From: Geosiphon pyriformis
Taxonomy: Eukaryota > Glomeromycota > Glomeromycetes > Archaeosporales > Geosiphonaceae
Direction of reading: 5' to 3'
Length of the DNA stretch: 64,000 nt
NCBI GenBank assembly: GCA_016748015.1
Contig: JAAOMT010000282.1
Coordinates: forward strand, 228,369 to 292,368
In this document: piece after piece, positions 34,325 to 46,214 of the stretch
Position numbering within the stretch: position 1 is the stretch's first letter
How the letters are laid out: each line of letters starts with the position of its first letter
Made by a program: the position numbers and the translations under genes
Notes under the pieces: generated by a model
Told to the model about the DNA's origin: nothing
Seen by the model: the letters and a program-made list of their open reading frames with translations, nothing else
Databases searched by the model: none

Positions 34325-35505
34325 TTTCTGGAGATAGATTGTAAATATGGTTGTTCAAAAATGATTTCAAGAGAAGTTTACTGAATTACATAAGGTGTTT
34401 TATGCTCTTTCTAGATCTGAATAAAACATATTTTTAATGGCCCAACTAAAAGCAATAAATGGTGAAAAAATAACTGCCAGCCAACATCTTAAAAAAAAAT
34501 GCATATTAATAAAAGAACTTTTTACTACTAAGATTGCAATACGTTTTTTTGTCAAAAAATGTATCTTAACATATTAGAAATTGGTTGCACTTACTTCAAA
34601 AACATTAAAAATTACTTAGCAACATATGGTATAATACCATGCATTTATGGGTACATAAAACAAATAATGCAATGAAAAACCAAAATAACAATTGATATAA
34701 CTATTGCTACTGCTGTGAAAAATTTTCTTGAGAATTATGCTGAAATACATGGATTACCAAGTTCTGGTAGAAATATTAACCAAATTATTCAATCGCTTAC
34801 ACTTTTGTCAGCTAAAACTAGTTATAAATCAGTTTATCATGATTTTATTGCAGATTTCAAAAATGATAAAACATTGAAATTGTTAAAATATGATACGTTT
34901 TGCAAGTTATGACATTAATTAATGCCTTATATTCAAATCATGAATCTACAAATGGATTTATGTGACACATGCCAACATTTTTAGAATGGCTTACAGTATA
35001 ATGCTTATAAGAAAGAAGAAGTGAAAGATTTACTTAATTAAGGCTAAATTAGAGAGAAACTATTACAACAAAAATATGAAATTAGCAGAACAACAAAGAA
35101 AATTAGTAGATAAAAATTATCTTGTGACAGAAGTTAAAGCTGATTATTGTAACATTGATACTACTGCTCATTACAGTTATGATTAAGCACAAAATGTTCA
35201 TATTTTATATTCTGATCAACAAGTAAGATTTATTATTTCAGTCTGTGTAAAGTGCATTTATTTGGTATATAAAATAAAGCAGTACACGAACAAATTAATT
35301 ACATTCTCGATAAAGACAAAATAATAGACAAAGATCTTAATGATATACTAAACCTGGTTTTTGATAGAATAAAGAAATTAAATAAAGGTAAAAAACATTT
35401 GAAGATTACTTGTGATAATATGAGTGGTCAAAATAAAAATAATGCTATAGTGCAAACCATTTATAATTATCAAAAATATAGATCAGTCCAAAATTTTAAA
35501 TAATA
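34325..35505 (+). pseudogene. Decayed transposase-like gene (DNxxGQNKNN family)
   Basis: Stitched across stops and two or more frameshifts it reads KFTELHKVFYALSRSE, FLMAQLKAING, KTKITIDI, the open stretch 34715-34912 (KNFLENYAEIHGLPSSGRN...SYKSVYHDF), LCDTCQHF, KLERNYYNKNMKLAEQQ, HYSYD-AQNVHI, KVHLFGI, QINYILDKDKI and TCDNMSGQNKNN. I remember this motif series from a multicopy family in mycorrhizal fungi and animals. The spaced acidic residues would fit a DDE-type transposase, but that is inference. No terminal repeats seen. Confidence 0.5.
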
Positions 35506-35899
35506 ATTTTTATGTGTTTTTATTTATATAATTAAATTTTATTGGTTAATATATATGTGTTTTTAATATATTATTTATAAAAAAAAAATTTTATTAAATT
35601 TTATATAATATTAAACCAAATACAGTATTAAAAAGTTTGAATATTATCTGGAATTTTTTTATAAGATTTTTACTTTTTTATAGCATATTTTACTAATTTT
35701 TTATCAAGATTCATATAACATCAATATTTTCTTGAAAATTATTTAATAGTTATTAAAAATACTGATTTAAGATTTTCAAGCACTGTTCTTTGTAATCTTT
35801 TCCATAAATAATCACATTTGTTACATATATATTTTTAGCAGTTTTCTAATATTTTTCAATAAAATTTAATTCACAATAAAATTTTGGAAAAAAATGCAC
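35506..35899. other. AT-rich spacer
   Basis: No open frame or element end recognised. Confidence 0.6.
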
Positions 35900-36877
35900 T
35901 GTTACTGAAGATTTTTGGTCTTTTTTTTTGAATGTTGTTAATGCTTAATTGCTGTAAATTTATGTTTTTTGAAAGTAGTTGAACCTTCAATAACTGAATT
36001 TACTTTTCAAATTATCTCCTATAATTTGAACTGCTGAACTTATAAGTAAAATAGCCAATTATGTCCTAATTACTTTATGTAATTATGTTGTAGTAAATAT
36101 CAACTTTTTTTCAGGAATTGCTTATCTGAAAGCTCATTAAAATTGTGTAGTTACTTTGTAGTAAAAGTTAATTTTTCTACAGAAATCTTGTCTGTAAACT
36201 ACCCTAATGATTATAATAAAAAAAATAAAAGAAAATAAAAAAATGTAAAAAAATTGAAATTTTGTAAAGGGAATTATTTTCTGGTTCAGATCTGGAGTTA
36301 CTAACAGTTTACTGAAATTAGTAGCTAATTAATTTCAAAACATTAATAAAGTTTTCAGAAAATTTCAAGTACAATTTTTAATTAAGAAATTTGGTTTTCA
36401 AGTATTTGATTTTTTTTTTTTTTTTTTTTGAAGTAAAAAAAATATCTATGATAAGATAATTCTAATAAAAAATACATTTTTTTGAAGAGAAAAGCTCTTC
36501 TTTTATACAACTTGTTGTAATATTAATTTATAAACTTGACCTTTTTTTTTTGCTATGATTTCAATAAACTAAAGATATATTTTGGTAAACTACAAGTTAT
36601 TTCAGTAAACTATTTGTAATTTGAGTAAACTATTTATAATTTTGATAAATTTCTACAAATTTCAGTAAATTTTTGAATGTTATATAGTTCAGAGTATTGT
36701 ATAATTTAATTATTTTAATTTCTATTGTATAAATTAAATTATTAATTAAATAGTAATATTTGATAATTTGATAAAATAATAAGTTAAAATTTAAAATAAT
36801 ATTAATATATGCTAATTAATAATACGAATTATAAGAGTAATTTTATGCTAATTAATGACTAAATTCTACTGATAACA
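35900..36877 (-). repeat. G: 3' LTR (D type), 978 bp
   Basis: Plus strand begins TGTTACTGAAG and ends GATAACA. It matches the D LTRs in reverse complement, including the TCCAGTAACTGAA-type U5 segment and the GTAAACTA minisatellite-like region at 36590-36670. Confidence 0.85.
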
Positions 36878-36929
36878 TAATTTTTTTCTTAAGACTGAGT
36901 TCTATCAAAGTTTAAGCACTATTTGTGAT

Positions 36930-37523
36930 TTCAAAATAGAGATCCAAAATTATTGAAGTAATTTGGTTTGAAAATTGTTAGAATTTCAGTTTTGTGAGTT
37001 TGCCAATATATTGAATCTTTATTGGTTGAAGTATTAGATTTTGTAGAACATTCTCACAAATATTAAATAGATTGTAGAGTCTATAAGCTGCTCTAAGTTT
37101 GTAATAAGTGTTTGTTGGTCTAGCTGCTGTTTTAAATTTGTTGTGAATTTGTTTTTGTATAGCTTTTAGAGTGAGATTTGTTGTTGCAAATTCTAGTTTT
37201 TGTTCATAAAGTGTTTTTTTAATATAAAAATATCTAAATATAGAGATATATTTATAACTTTGTTCATTAAGAAACAGTTGAAGCTTTTGTTAAGTTGTGA
37301 TATTTGGTACAATGTCAATAGGGGCAAATAAAAAATTTTCTTTTAAGGCTTGTTTTAAGAGTTTTGGCAATTGAATTCCAAAAAAACTTCTTGTATTTTT
37401 TCTATAAGAATGATAATTTTGCAAATTGTTTATTACAATGACTATAGTTTTTTTTTGAATATAATTAATTTGACTTCTATTAATCGTTATAGATAAGTTA
37501 GGAAGTATTTTTAAAGCTAACAT
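36930..37523 (-). pseudogene. G: ORF-X remnant
   Basis: Frame 37523-37290 (LALKILPNLSITINRSQINYI...) aligns along its length with the start of D ORF-X. Beyond a stop the same frame continues with FLNEQS, RYFYIKKTLYEQKLE, YYKLR and YIGKLTKLKF, matching the rest of D ORF-X. Confidence 0.75.
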
Positions 37524-37631
37524 TAATTTGTAAAATATTTGTTAAATGTTTTAGAGAATAAACATTATAATAAAAATAAATTTTTGGAAATAAAAAGAAT
37601 AATTAAAAAATATTTTTGGGTTTGGTTATTT

Positions 37632-38345
37632 TCTGATAGTTATTTCACTATTTTTGATTTTTGTTGTTACTGAAATTAAGTTGAGGAATAAGATTTGTTC
37701 ATAAATCATGAATAAGTTTAATGATATCTGAGTTTTTACTTCTGATTTGGGCTCTAATCATTTGGGTTCTGGTGTTGCAATTATTATAAACAATTCTTTA
37801 GCAAGACATGTGTGTAAGGTAATAGACATTTCTGGCTAGCTTTTTTTTATCAGGTTACTTTTCAAAAATAAACTATCTGTGTCAATTTTGGGACTTTATG
37901 CTAGAGCATTTTTGGCAGTACATTTTTTTTAAATGGGTGATATTAATTCTATGATTGCAAAGGCTGTGAACAAGTTTTTTATTATTATTCTGAGAGATGA
38001 TTTTAATAAAGATAGTTCTCACAAGTGTGCTAGTTTTAGAAAGTGTCTTGATTTGAGTTTGGTTAATTCTTTGAGTGAGAGCTTTTTTGTGAAGGTGCTG
38101 ACTTGGTACAATTCTCAGGGTGTTGCTAAAACAATTGACTATTTGTTTGTTTTCTCAAACTTAGTTAATACAGTAGTTGTTTATAGTGTTGCCAATATTG
38201 GAGATTATTTTAATACTAATTACAATGCTGTTTATGTTTCTGTGAGTTTGGATGGTTTGCTGAATGTACAGCTGAACTTGCTGTGCAACCAGACTAACAA
38301 AGATCATTGGAAATTTGATATTAAGTATGCTGATAAGATAAAATA
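37632..38345 (+). pseudogene. LINE E ORF2: EEP endonuclease domain
   Basis: LIFVVTEIK, VFTSDLGSNHLGSGVAIIIN, and the open frame 37933-38346 with INSMIAKAVNKFFIIILRDDFNKD, VLTWYNSQGVAKTIDYLFVFSNL and a final DHWKFDIK. The Asn/Asp/His residues expected in the LGDFN and SDHN-type motifs are partly changed. Aligns collinearly with LINE F 28250-27700. Confidence 0.75.
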
Positions 38346-40942
38346 GTGTAAGTTTAGAAATGTTATGACAGCCAATACTGCTATGTTTTCAAATAAGTTT
38401 GTTTTAGCTAAGAGGCTTTCGAATTTGGATACTATGTGGGACATTGTTTGCAAAGTGATGGCTTTCTTGGCCAATAAAACTTTCAAAAAAAAATAGTTTA
38501 AAGATTATAATAGAATTTTTACCAAAGAGTCTTCCAAGTTTTATAGGCTGAAGATTTTGGTTTCAAAGATTGTTAAGACTTCTTGTGAAATAGATCTTAA
38601 CCAATTTATCTCTCTTTTGGAACACTGGATTTCTCTTGATAGTAACAAAGCTTCTATTGTTGGAGATCTTGTGAGCTTTGATGCAAATTTAGATCATGTT
38701 TGTTCTGTTTTCTATGATACAAAGAAATCTTATCATGTCTCCAAGCTTACTGAATTATTGTAAGCTAAAAAGTTAGGCATTAGATTGGCTATTGAAAAAA
38801 TGATGGAATGTTTTGTGGTCAACAAAGGCCACATGATTTATAGTATATTGGAATGCTCCTTTTGTAAAGTGGTATTGGACCATCTGATCTCTAACAGTGA
38901 TTTAATTTTAGATCCAGTTAAAGTTAAGGGAAAGATTGACAGAATTATAGAAGACTGAACAAGGAAGAGAGTTGTGCTGAAGAGTGTTCTTGAGTTGTGG
39001 CAATGTCAATAGTTGTCATTGGATTATGTTAACAATGGTGCTTTTTCAAGAGTTATGGATGCCATTGGTTATAATGAGTTGGTATGTGTGGTCAAAAATC
39101 TGCCAGATAATAAAGCTGCTGGTTTGTTTGGTATTACAAATGAACTTTGGAAACATTGCAATAGTTCTGTGTTTAGTTTGCTCTTGAATCTATCAAATCT
39201 CTGTTTGATGTATGAGTCTATATCTCATCTTGAAAGAAAGCTTGGGTGTCTATGATTCCTAAACCTTATAAATATAAGAGTGTTTTAACTAATACTAGGC
39301 TGATTGTATTAATTGAGACTGCTCATAAGATTCTTTCTAAGATACTGTTTAATAGTATTTTATTGGTATGCAGTATGTTTAATGTTCTTTATGGTGATAA
39401 CTTTTCTGTGCTAAAAAGCACTACTACTCAATCCCTTATTTTTGCTATCAGATTAATTGTTGAGGATGCTTTGGAAAAAGATTGTGAGCTTTGACTTATT
39501 TTACAGAATATGTGTAAGGCCTATAATTCTGTGAGTTAATATTACTTGTAAAATAGCTTGGTTTAGATTAAGATATGTGCACATTTTATCAGGTTTTTTG
39601 GCAGTATTCACAGTGATTGTGTTAATTGTGTTATGACTGATTTTGGTCTGATTAATAGGTACTAGGTGCATAATAGTTTTGACCAGAGTAAGATATTTTT
39701 TCTGTTATTGTAAAGAATTTTCTATGATCCCCTTTTGTGTAAGATTAAGAGACAGGAAAATTTGTGTGACTACCAGATTGACATTAAGTTTGTTGCTAAG
39801 ACTAACAGGCTAGAAAACCAAGATGGTTTGACTTTATTTTTGGTAGCTGGTGCTTTTATTAATAACACAATTTGGATAAAAAGTAGTAGAGCTGCTACTC
39901 AGTATATTTTAGATATTACTAGTGAATTTTTTAAGATAAATAACATCTCTATTAATAATAAAAAGACTGTGACCATCCCTATAAACCAGAAGGTTAGTAA
40001 TGCTTTGTTGTTAATAAGTGGTTTGCCAATTTTAGTTGCTCATAAGGGGAAGTTTTATAGGTATTTTGGTATCTATTTATTATCTAAGGGATTGTCTTTA
40101 CCAAGTTTGGCTAAGGCTTATTCAGATGTCAGATTTTTTGTTAATTTGGTTTTGAGAAAGGCTATTTCAGACAAGCAGTTCTTTTATCTGGTGTTAGCAA
40201 TATTGTAGTCCATTATTAGTTATAAGACACAGTTCAGTTTTGTTTTTAAAAGTGTATGTGTTAAGTAAAACACATTGATTAGAAAGAGTTTGAGACTTAA
40301 GACTGGGCTACCTAAAAATTTTCCCAATAAGGCTCTTTACCATCCATCTTTGTATGGCTTAAAATCTTTTGAGCAGTTGTAATCTGAGTTCAAATTGGCT
40401 TCTGTGCTGAATTTTTTAAATGCTAATGAAATTTTTAGTCATCTGTTTGATCATAAATCTTTGAACCTGCAAGTTTTGAATTAGTTATTTGTCCATCTTT
40501 TATATTATTTGGTTAGACTATGTGTTAGTTTAATCAATAATTTTTTGGCTGGTGTTGTCAAAATCTTTTTGGATTGTGATATGTCTCTTGGCAATTTTCT
40601 TCTTACTGTATTCTATTTCACTAGTGGAATGCCAATATTTATAGTTTTGGAGGGCTCATTGTTTTATGATGTTTTATGCTTACTCAAAAAATTTGAAGTC
40701 ATTTTTATTGAATAGCTGTACACCAAAAAAGGTTTGATTTTTGATTAGAAAAGCTTTTGTTATTGGAAAAAACTCAATCCAAGAGGCTCTGTCTCTTGTT
40801 GGTTCAATTTAGCTTGTAACTTTCTGGCTCAATCTTCTTTTTCTAATGTGTTACATGTTACTAATTTGTGGTCTCTAGATGTTTGTGATTCAGATGGTGT
40901 TTCCAAGTTAGAACAGTGCCTTTTTGTTACTAATCTGGACAT
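38346..40942 (+). pseudogene. LINE E ORF2: reverse transcriptase
   Basis: Pieces in order: VVKNLPDNKAAGLFGITNELWKH in short form (39013-39255), PKPYKYKSVLTNTRLIVLIET (39246-39494), IKFVAKTNR, the catalytic-box region AFINNTIWI (about 39850; relatives have VDD), INNKKTVTIPIN, PILVAHKGKFYRYFGIYL, SLAKAYSDVRFFVNLVLRKAI (39735-40208), then a connection region to 40942. Stops throughout. The last residues VTNLD join RNase H after the C element. Confidence 0.82.
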
Positions 40943-41764
40943 TGTTATAGGTGATTATTTGGGATCTCAAAACAAATAACAAACACATAACTTGGTGCTT
41001 AACAGTTGATCTTGTTAGTAATATTGGTAGATTGTTTGATCTAACGGTTTTCGTGATCTGATAGTTTTAATAAAGTTCTTTGTATAATAGACAGAGATAT
41101 AATTGGTTGTTTTATTTATAGCTTCTTGAAATCACAGTTTTATCAATTTCTTTCTCAGCATAATGGCTGGTAATTTTCTTGGTAAGATATCCTCAATTCC
41201 AAGTGTCTATGCTTATTCCTGGATTTTTTACCAGTGCTAAATCTTGATGTCAATACCTCTGCATGTAAATCTTTTTAATTAAGTTAGTAAAACAAAAAAA
41301 ATAACAAAAAAAAATAAAAGAAAATAAAAAAAATAAGCCAAGACAATAATTGTTAGTATTCCATCAATAGCCATGATCAAGAGCTATTGTTCTAGTGTGG
41401 TTAAGTATTTGAGATTATCAACATAAAGGGTTAATAGTGAAAAGTGGATTAAGATATTAAATATTTATTTATTAATATTTGTGAATTAAAAGGCCGCTTA
41501 GATCAAATCTAAACTAAGAGATCTGTCTTTTCTACTTCTAACACTATCACTATATATACATAATTGAGATTCTTCCATTTCTCAATTTTTTCTACCAGAA
41601 ATCTTGGAATTCTTAGAATCCTGCAATTTTTTGTATGAGAATCTAGAAATTCTTGAAATCTTGCAATTCCTTTGAGAGGAATTCTGGAATTTCAGATTTT
41701 ACTATGGTTACTTCTAATTTGCTAATTTTTATGCTAATATACTTCCTAGATTTTATGAGTAATA
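40943..41764 (-). repeat. C: 3' LTR (type II), 822 bp
   Basis: Plus strand starts TGTTATAGGTGATT and ends GAGTAATA. It contains the GGAATTC/GGATTCC repeat array at about 41575-41695. The partner is 59911-60723 (813 bp), clearly similar but with many transitions. Confidence 0.9.
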
Positions 41765-41785
41765 TTATTTTCTCTTTTTTAATAT
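41765..41785 (-). other. C: polypurine tract (decayed)
   Basis: The minus strand reads TTAAAAAAGAGAAAATAA before the LTR, matching AAAAGGAGGGAATAA of B2 with G-to-A changes. Confidence 0.5.
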
Positions 41786-41799
41786 TGAGCTCTATTGAG

Positions 41800-42405
41800 A
41801 TTTCCTAATTCTAATTCTCCATCTTTGAGTATTTCTTGAACTTTTTTTTTAAAAATTATTTGTGCTATCTTGCTTTGTAAGTCTTCAAATTGAGCATTAG
41901 TTATTTTTCTCATTTGGTTAATGATAATGAAGTCCATTTCTGGATTGAGCAAAATTTCTGGTCGATCTTGAAATCCAGTATGTAGTCAGTAAATAGCTCT
42001 TGCTTGTGTGGTTAAATTGTTCTTCTCATAAATTGTTCCAGTTGTTGTAATATTGTTGTGCCAAATAATTGTTTTGTTTTATTTGTATACAAGCCTTAAA
42101 TGTTCAAGTATTGTTCTAAATAAAAGTAACAAAAGTTTCTTGGAAATTGTTGTATCCACCAATTCCAAGTTTCTATAGTTAATTCTTGATATTGGGTTAC
42201 TTTTGGTTGTGTTTCTATTGCCAATTTCACTTTTGTAATTATTTTGTCAACAGTGTTTTCTGTTTTTCTCTGTATTTTATCTTGTGCTTCTTTTCTGGTA
42301 TTTGTGTATCTGATAGTTTGTTGATTGATTATAATTTTCATCTCTTGTTGTTGAATCAGTTAAAAGAATTGTTGTGCTAGTGAGTGAATACTGTCAATAA
42401 TCTCC
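41800..42405 (-). pseudogene. C: ORF-X
   Basis: ATG at 42405 (MEIIDSIHSLAQQFF), one TAA, then the open frame 42341-42096 with QRKTENTVDKIITKVKLAI and ETWNWWIQQFPRNFCYFYL, nearly the same as B2. The rest is readable to about 41830 with stops. The conserved ATG here and in B1 fixes the start of ORF-X. Confidence 0.65.
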
Positions 42406-42539
42406 ATTTTTTTGGTGTTTTTTGTTACATATACTATGTCTTTATATACTCTTTTGGTTGTTTAATTTTACATGTTTTGGTTTAATGATTATAATTGGTT
42501 CTAAATCTTGTAGAATTTTATCTGGTTTGACTAGTATTT

Positions 42540-42786
42540 TCTGTACTCCTAATTGTGAAATATTATTGGTAGATGATAATACTATATGGTGATATTGTTT
42601 TAATCAATTATCATGTACTGCTTTGGTTAAGATTTTGTTGTTCAACCTTAATTTATAAGCTCCATTTCCAAGAATTTCTTCTATGTGAAATGGTCTATCC
42701 CATTTGGGATCAAATTTTCCACTCCATTGTTTTTCCACTTTGGTATAATATAGAAGTACTTTGTCTCTAATTCTGAATTTGACTAG
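42540..42786 (-). pseudogene. C: integrase C-terminal fragment (one side of D insertion)
   Basis: Minus-strand reading gives FRIRDKVLLYYTKVEKQWSG, WDRPFHIEEILGNGAYKLR, then LTKAVHDN, matching B2 22470-22650. It stops at 42786 in the codons before FKIGDK; the upstream part resumes at 52601. Confidence 0.8.
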
Positions 42787-43740
42787 TATTACCAGTAGAA
42801 TTTTAGCTATTAATTAGCATGAAATTATCCTTATAATTCTTATTATTAATTAACATGTTAATATCAATTCTAATTATCACTTATTATTTAATCAATTTAT
42901 CACATATCATGATTCAATTAATAATCTAATTAGTATAATAGAAAGTAAGATGATCAAATTACACAATACTCTAAACTTTGTAACATTCTAAAATTCGCCG
43001 AAATTATGAATAGTTTACCCAAATTAATCAATAGTTCAGCAAAATAACTTGTAGTTCATCAAAATGTATCTTTAGTTCACCGAAATTTGAGCAAAAAGAA
43101 AAAGTGCAAGTTCATAGACTAGTACTACAACAAGTTGTATAAAAGAAAAGCTTTTTTTCTTCAAAAAAATGTATCTTATTTTAGCTTTATCACTTAGAAC
43201 CATTCCTACACACACAAAAAAAAATAAAATAACAAATAATTCAAAAAACCAAATTCTTTAATTATTGCACTTGGAAAATTCCCAAAAACCCAACTAACAT
43301 TTTGAAATTGATTAACTACCAATTTCAGTAAACTGTTAGTGACTCCAGGCCTGGATAGAAAACGTTTCCCTTAACAGAATTCTATTTCTTTTACATTTCT
43401 TTATTTTTTTTCTTCTTTTCTTATTTACAATCATTAAGGTAGCTTACAGACAAGATTCCTATAGAAAAATTGACTTTTACAGCAAAATAACTACACATTT
43501 TTAGTGAGCTTTCAGACAAGCAATTCCTGAGAAAGAGTTGATGTTTACTACAATGTAACTACATAAAGTAACTGGTATAGAATTGGCCATTCCATTTATA
43601 AGTCCAGCAGTTCAAATTATAGGAGATAATTTGAAGATAAATTCAGTTACTGGAGGTCCAACTACTTCCTAAAAACGTGAATTTGCAGCAAATCAACATT
43701 AACAACATTCAAAAAAAATACCCAAAAATCTCTGGTAACA
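42787..43740 (+). repeat. D: 5' LTR, 954 bp
   Basis: Begins TATTACCAGTAG (TG end mutated; 3' copy has TGTTACC) and ends TCTGGTAACA. It includes a repeat region with AGTTCANCRAAAT units at 43010-43090. Confidence 0.9.
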
Positions 43741-43742
43741 TT

Positions 43743-43760
43743 TGGTGCTTTCCCACGGAA
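43743..43760 (+). other. D: primer-binding site
   Basis: TGGTGCTTTCCCACGGAA, two bases after the LTR. The first eight bases are the same as in A, then it differs, so D may use another isoacceptor or a different tRNA. Confidence 0.65.
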
Positions 43761-43785
43761 ATAACACAATAACAACAAATTCAAA

Positions 43786-45780
43786 GTGGCAACCACACCA
43801 GACACAGCAACTCTAGAGTATTATCAGTCAATTTACACCCACTGCAAACAAAGATTTAACATCCCAGACGGAATTGAAGTTGTCAAAAAATCAGTATATC
43901 AATACATTAAAAATCATATCAACAATTATTTTTTTGGAAACTACAATATTTCAGAAGTAAAAAGCAATCTCTATAACAATTTAGTGCACTATTCAGAATT
44001 GGGAACAGAAGACCTGAACAGTGAAACACTTGTTACCTACTTCCAAGAACTTAATTTTAATATTATTGAGTATTGTGAAGAAAAATACCCAGTACAGCCC
44101 AAATACTCTTTTAACTTTGAATCAGAAACAGAAACAAGCAACAAAGGCAAACAAAAAGTGAAACAATACTCAAGAACCACTCCAAACACTCCAATACTAC
44201 TAAAGACAACTGCCAAACATTTGCAAACATCTGAACAAGAAATTAGTGTCAAATTACCACTTTTTATTACACTATTTCCAATTTTACTTGTTCAACCACA
44301 AATACCAAGTTCACTACTTAACCATTTCTCTAGACCAGAAGATTTTCAGTCACCTAAAAATTCTACTCAACAACAAAAACCAATATTAACAAGTGCCAAT
44401 ATCATTGATTACTTACAGGAAAACAAAAGTAATTATTCAGAAAGCTTGGAAAGTGAAGAAACTGATTCAGAACCAGAAGAAATCACAGGAAACAAAGAAG
44501 AAATGGCAACTGCTTACATTGCAAAAATTCCAGAATTCACTAGTGAAGACAATGATACCAGTCCTTAAAAATGGCTTGACAAAGTTCAAAAAGCAGGAGA
44601 TACAAATAGTTGGATTGCAGCAAGAATGCTCAAAGCAATTTTCTACTTTCTCCAAGGAACAGCAGGAGAATGATTTAAAAATTTAGAAGAACCATTTGAG
44701 AACTGGCAAGCATTCAAAAATGCTTTTTTACAACAATTCACTGACAACAACACCTCTATTACTCTCTGCAATCACTTTTGCAATATCAAACAAGAAACAT
44801 CTGAAACTGTTATAACCTATCTTGGAAGATTCAACAAACTTTTCAGACAAATTTGACAATTGAAAACCAATAACTACTATTCTGATGCTCAAATTCTAGA
44901 TTAGTTTATAGCAGGGTTAAAAGACAAACTGATTAAGAAAGTTTACCCACATGCTCCAGCAGACTTAGCAACTGCCATTAAACATGCAAAGAGCTATGAA
45001 ATGGCAATGGAAGAAGTAAATTATACCAAGCTTGTAAACCTTGCAATTGGAGAAACCAGCTCAGCAGCTGAAGAGAAGATAAACCAACTCACAAAAAAAG
45101 TTGAAAGCTACTTCACAAACCAACAACAACAGCAGCAACAACCACAAAGATATCAACCCCCACAATGATGCAACCAAAACAATTTTGGATCACCATCCAA
45201 CAACCAACCTCAAAATTGTCATTATTGTGGAATTTTAGGACACTGGAAACAAAATTGTAGGAAATTACAAAGAGACCAACAAAACAGGAGTAATCAATAT
45301 TACTCTTCATCACAACAATCTTATTACCAATCTCCACCACCAACCTATTATTCACCAAGACCACAAAATTAAAACAGTTACTATCTACCAGCTCCACAAC
45401 CAATGCAACAACAATATCAGCAACCCTTACTAATTTAGCCATATCAGATACCACTCACTCAACAATATCAAGTACTTACAAGAAGATTGGTTCAACATAA
45501 CCAATTTACACCCCAAAATCAATTTCAGAGTAACAACAACAGAATCAATCCAAATAACCAGTTGGTTCCCTGAAATTCGGGTCAGCAAAGACCCAATTAC
45601 TATTACACTCAATTCAGTTATCTTACAATACCAGAGGAATCGGATTTTTAACAACCTGCACTTTCTGAAGGTGAAGTTGCAGCACTTAGATCAAACTCTT
45701 CTAACAACACTATTCCACCAGCTCAAATTGCCCAAAATGCCAACCTTTCAGATATATTTCCATTCGAATTTGAAATGAAT
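43786..45780 (+). pseudogene. D: gag with CCHC zinc knuckle
   Basis: The first 261 codons (43786-44568) are open from a GTG; there is an in-frame TAA about 30 bases upstream and no ATG before residue 240, so GTG or splicing is needed. The frame continues through stops at former Trp/Gln codons: ENWQAFKNAFLQQF and ETVITYLGRFNKLF (gag domain, about 44690-44850), KHAKSYEMAMEE, a poly-Gln stretch, the knuckle C-HYC-GILGHWKQN-C (about 45219-45260), then Tyr/Gln/Pro/Asn-rich sequence to the protease. Confidence 0.82.
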
Positions 45781-45788
45781 TACCATTC

Positions 45789-46214
45789 TTGCTTAGTAAT
45801 ACAGCAGCTAATGAACAAAGAGCTATCACTGCCATGTACACTGAAATTACAGTAAAAGAAAAACCCATCCAACTAATTCTAGACAGTGGATTAGCTGGAA
45901 GTATTATTACCTACCAGTTAATACAACAGCTTCAAAAAACTGTTGACAGACCAGCCCAAACTGTAATTGTTACAGCAGATGATATGAAAAAGACACCAGT
46001 AGGAGAAATTGACAATTTTCCATTTACTATTGATGGAATCACCATTTCAGTCAAAGTTTTAGTCATGGATGCACCCCAATACCAAGCTCTAATTAAAAAT
46101 GATTGGCTTCTTAAAACCAATGCAAACTTAGATTGGGAAACTCAAGAACTAAAAATCTCATACCAAGGACAATACACCATAGTATTTGCTATTTGTGGTA
46201 CTTTCAACAAATAA
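45789..46214 (+). pseudogene. D: retropepsin-like protease
   Basis: An open frame of 141 residues: AITAMYTEITVKEKPIQ, active site LILDSGLAGSII, GEIDNFPFTIDG, and VMDAPQYQALIKNDWLL near the end. The DSG triad is intact and the domain is uninterrupted, so the fold may be kept. It is separated from gag by a one-base shift at about 45780. Confidence 0.85.

Larger units (their letters stand above)
35900..37631 (-). mobile_element. Ty3/gypsy element G (3' fragment, D family)
   Basis: The reverse complement matches the D element: ORF-X region (37545-36930), then an LTR (36877-35900). Sequence similarity to D ends at about 37631 with AATATTTTTGGGTTTGGTTATTTT, next to LINE E. The rest of the element is missing. 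Confidence 0.85.
37632..40942 (+). mobile_element. LINE E, segment 1 (endonuclease and RT)
   Basis: The ORF2 part of the same LINE family as F, 5' truncated inside the endonuclease domain at about 37632, which is common for target-primed insertion. It ends at 40942 against the C element; the frame continues at 60724. Confidence 0.88.
40943..42786 (-). mobile_element. Ty3/gypsy retrotransposon C, segment 1 (3' end)
   Basis: On the minus strand: integrase C-terminus, ORF-X, PPT and 3' LTR of a type II element. It is cut from its other part (52601-60723) by insertion of D. Together C is about 10 kb. Confidence 0.9.

Noticed and set aside
34131-34370. Minus-strand 79-aa ORF
   Set aside because: Overlaps the beginning of the transposase-like relic and has no recognisable motif; composition is what AT-rich DNA gives by chance.
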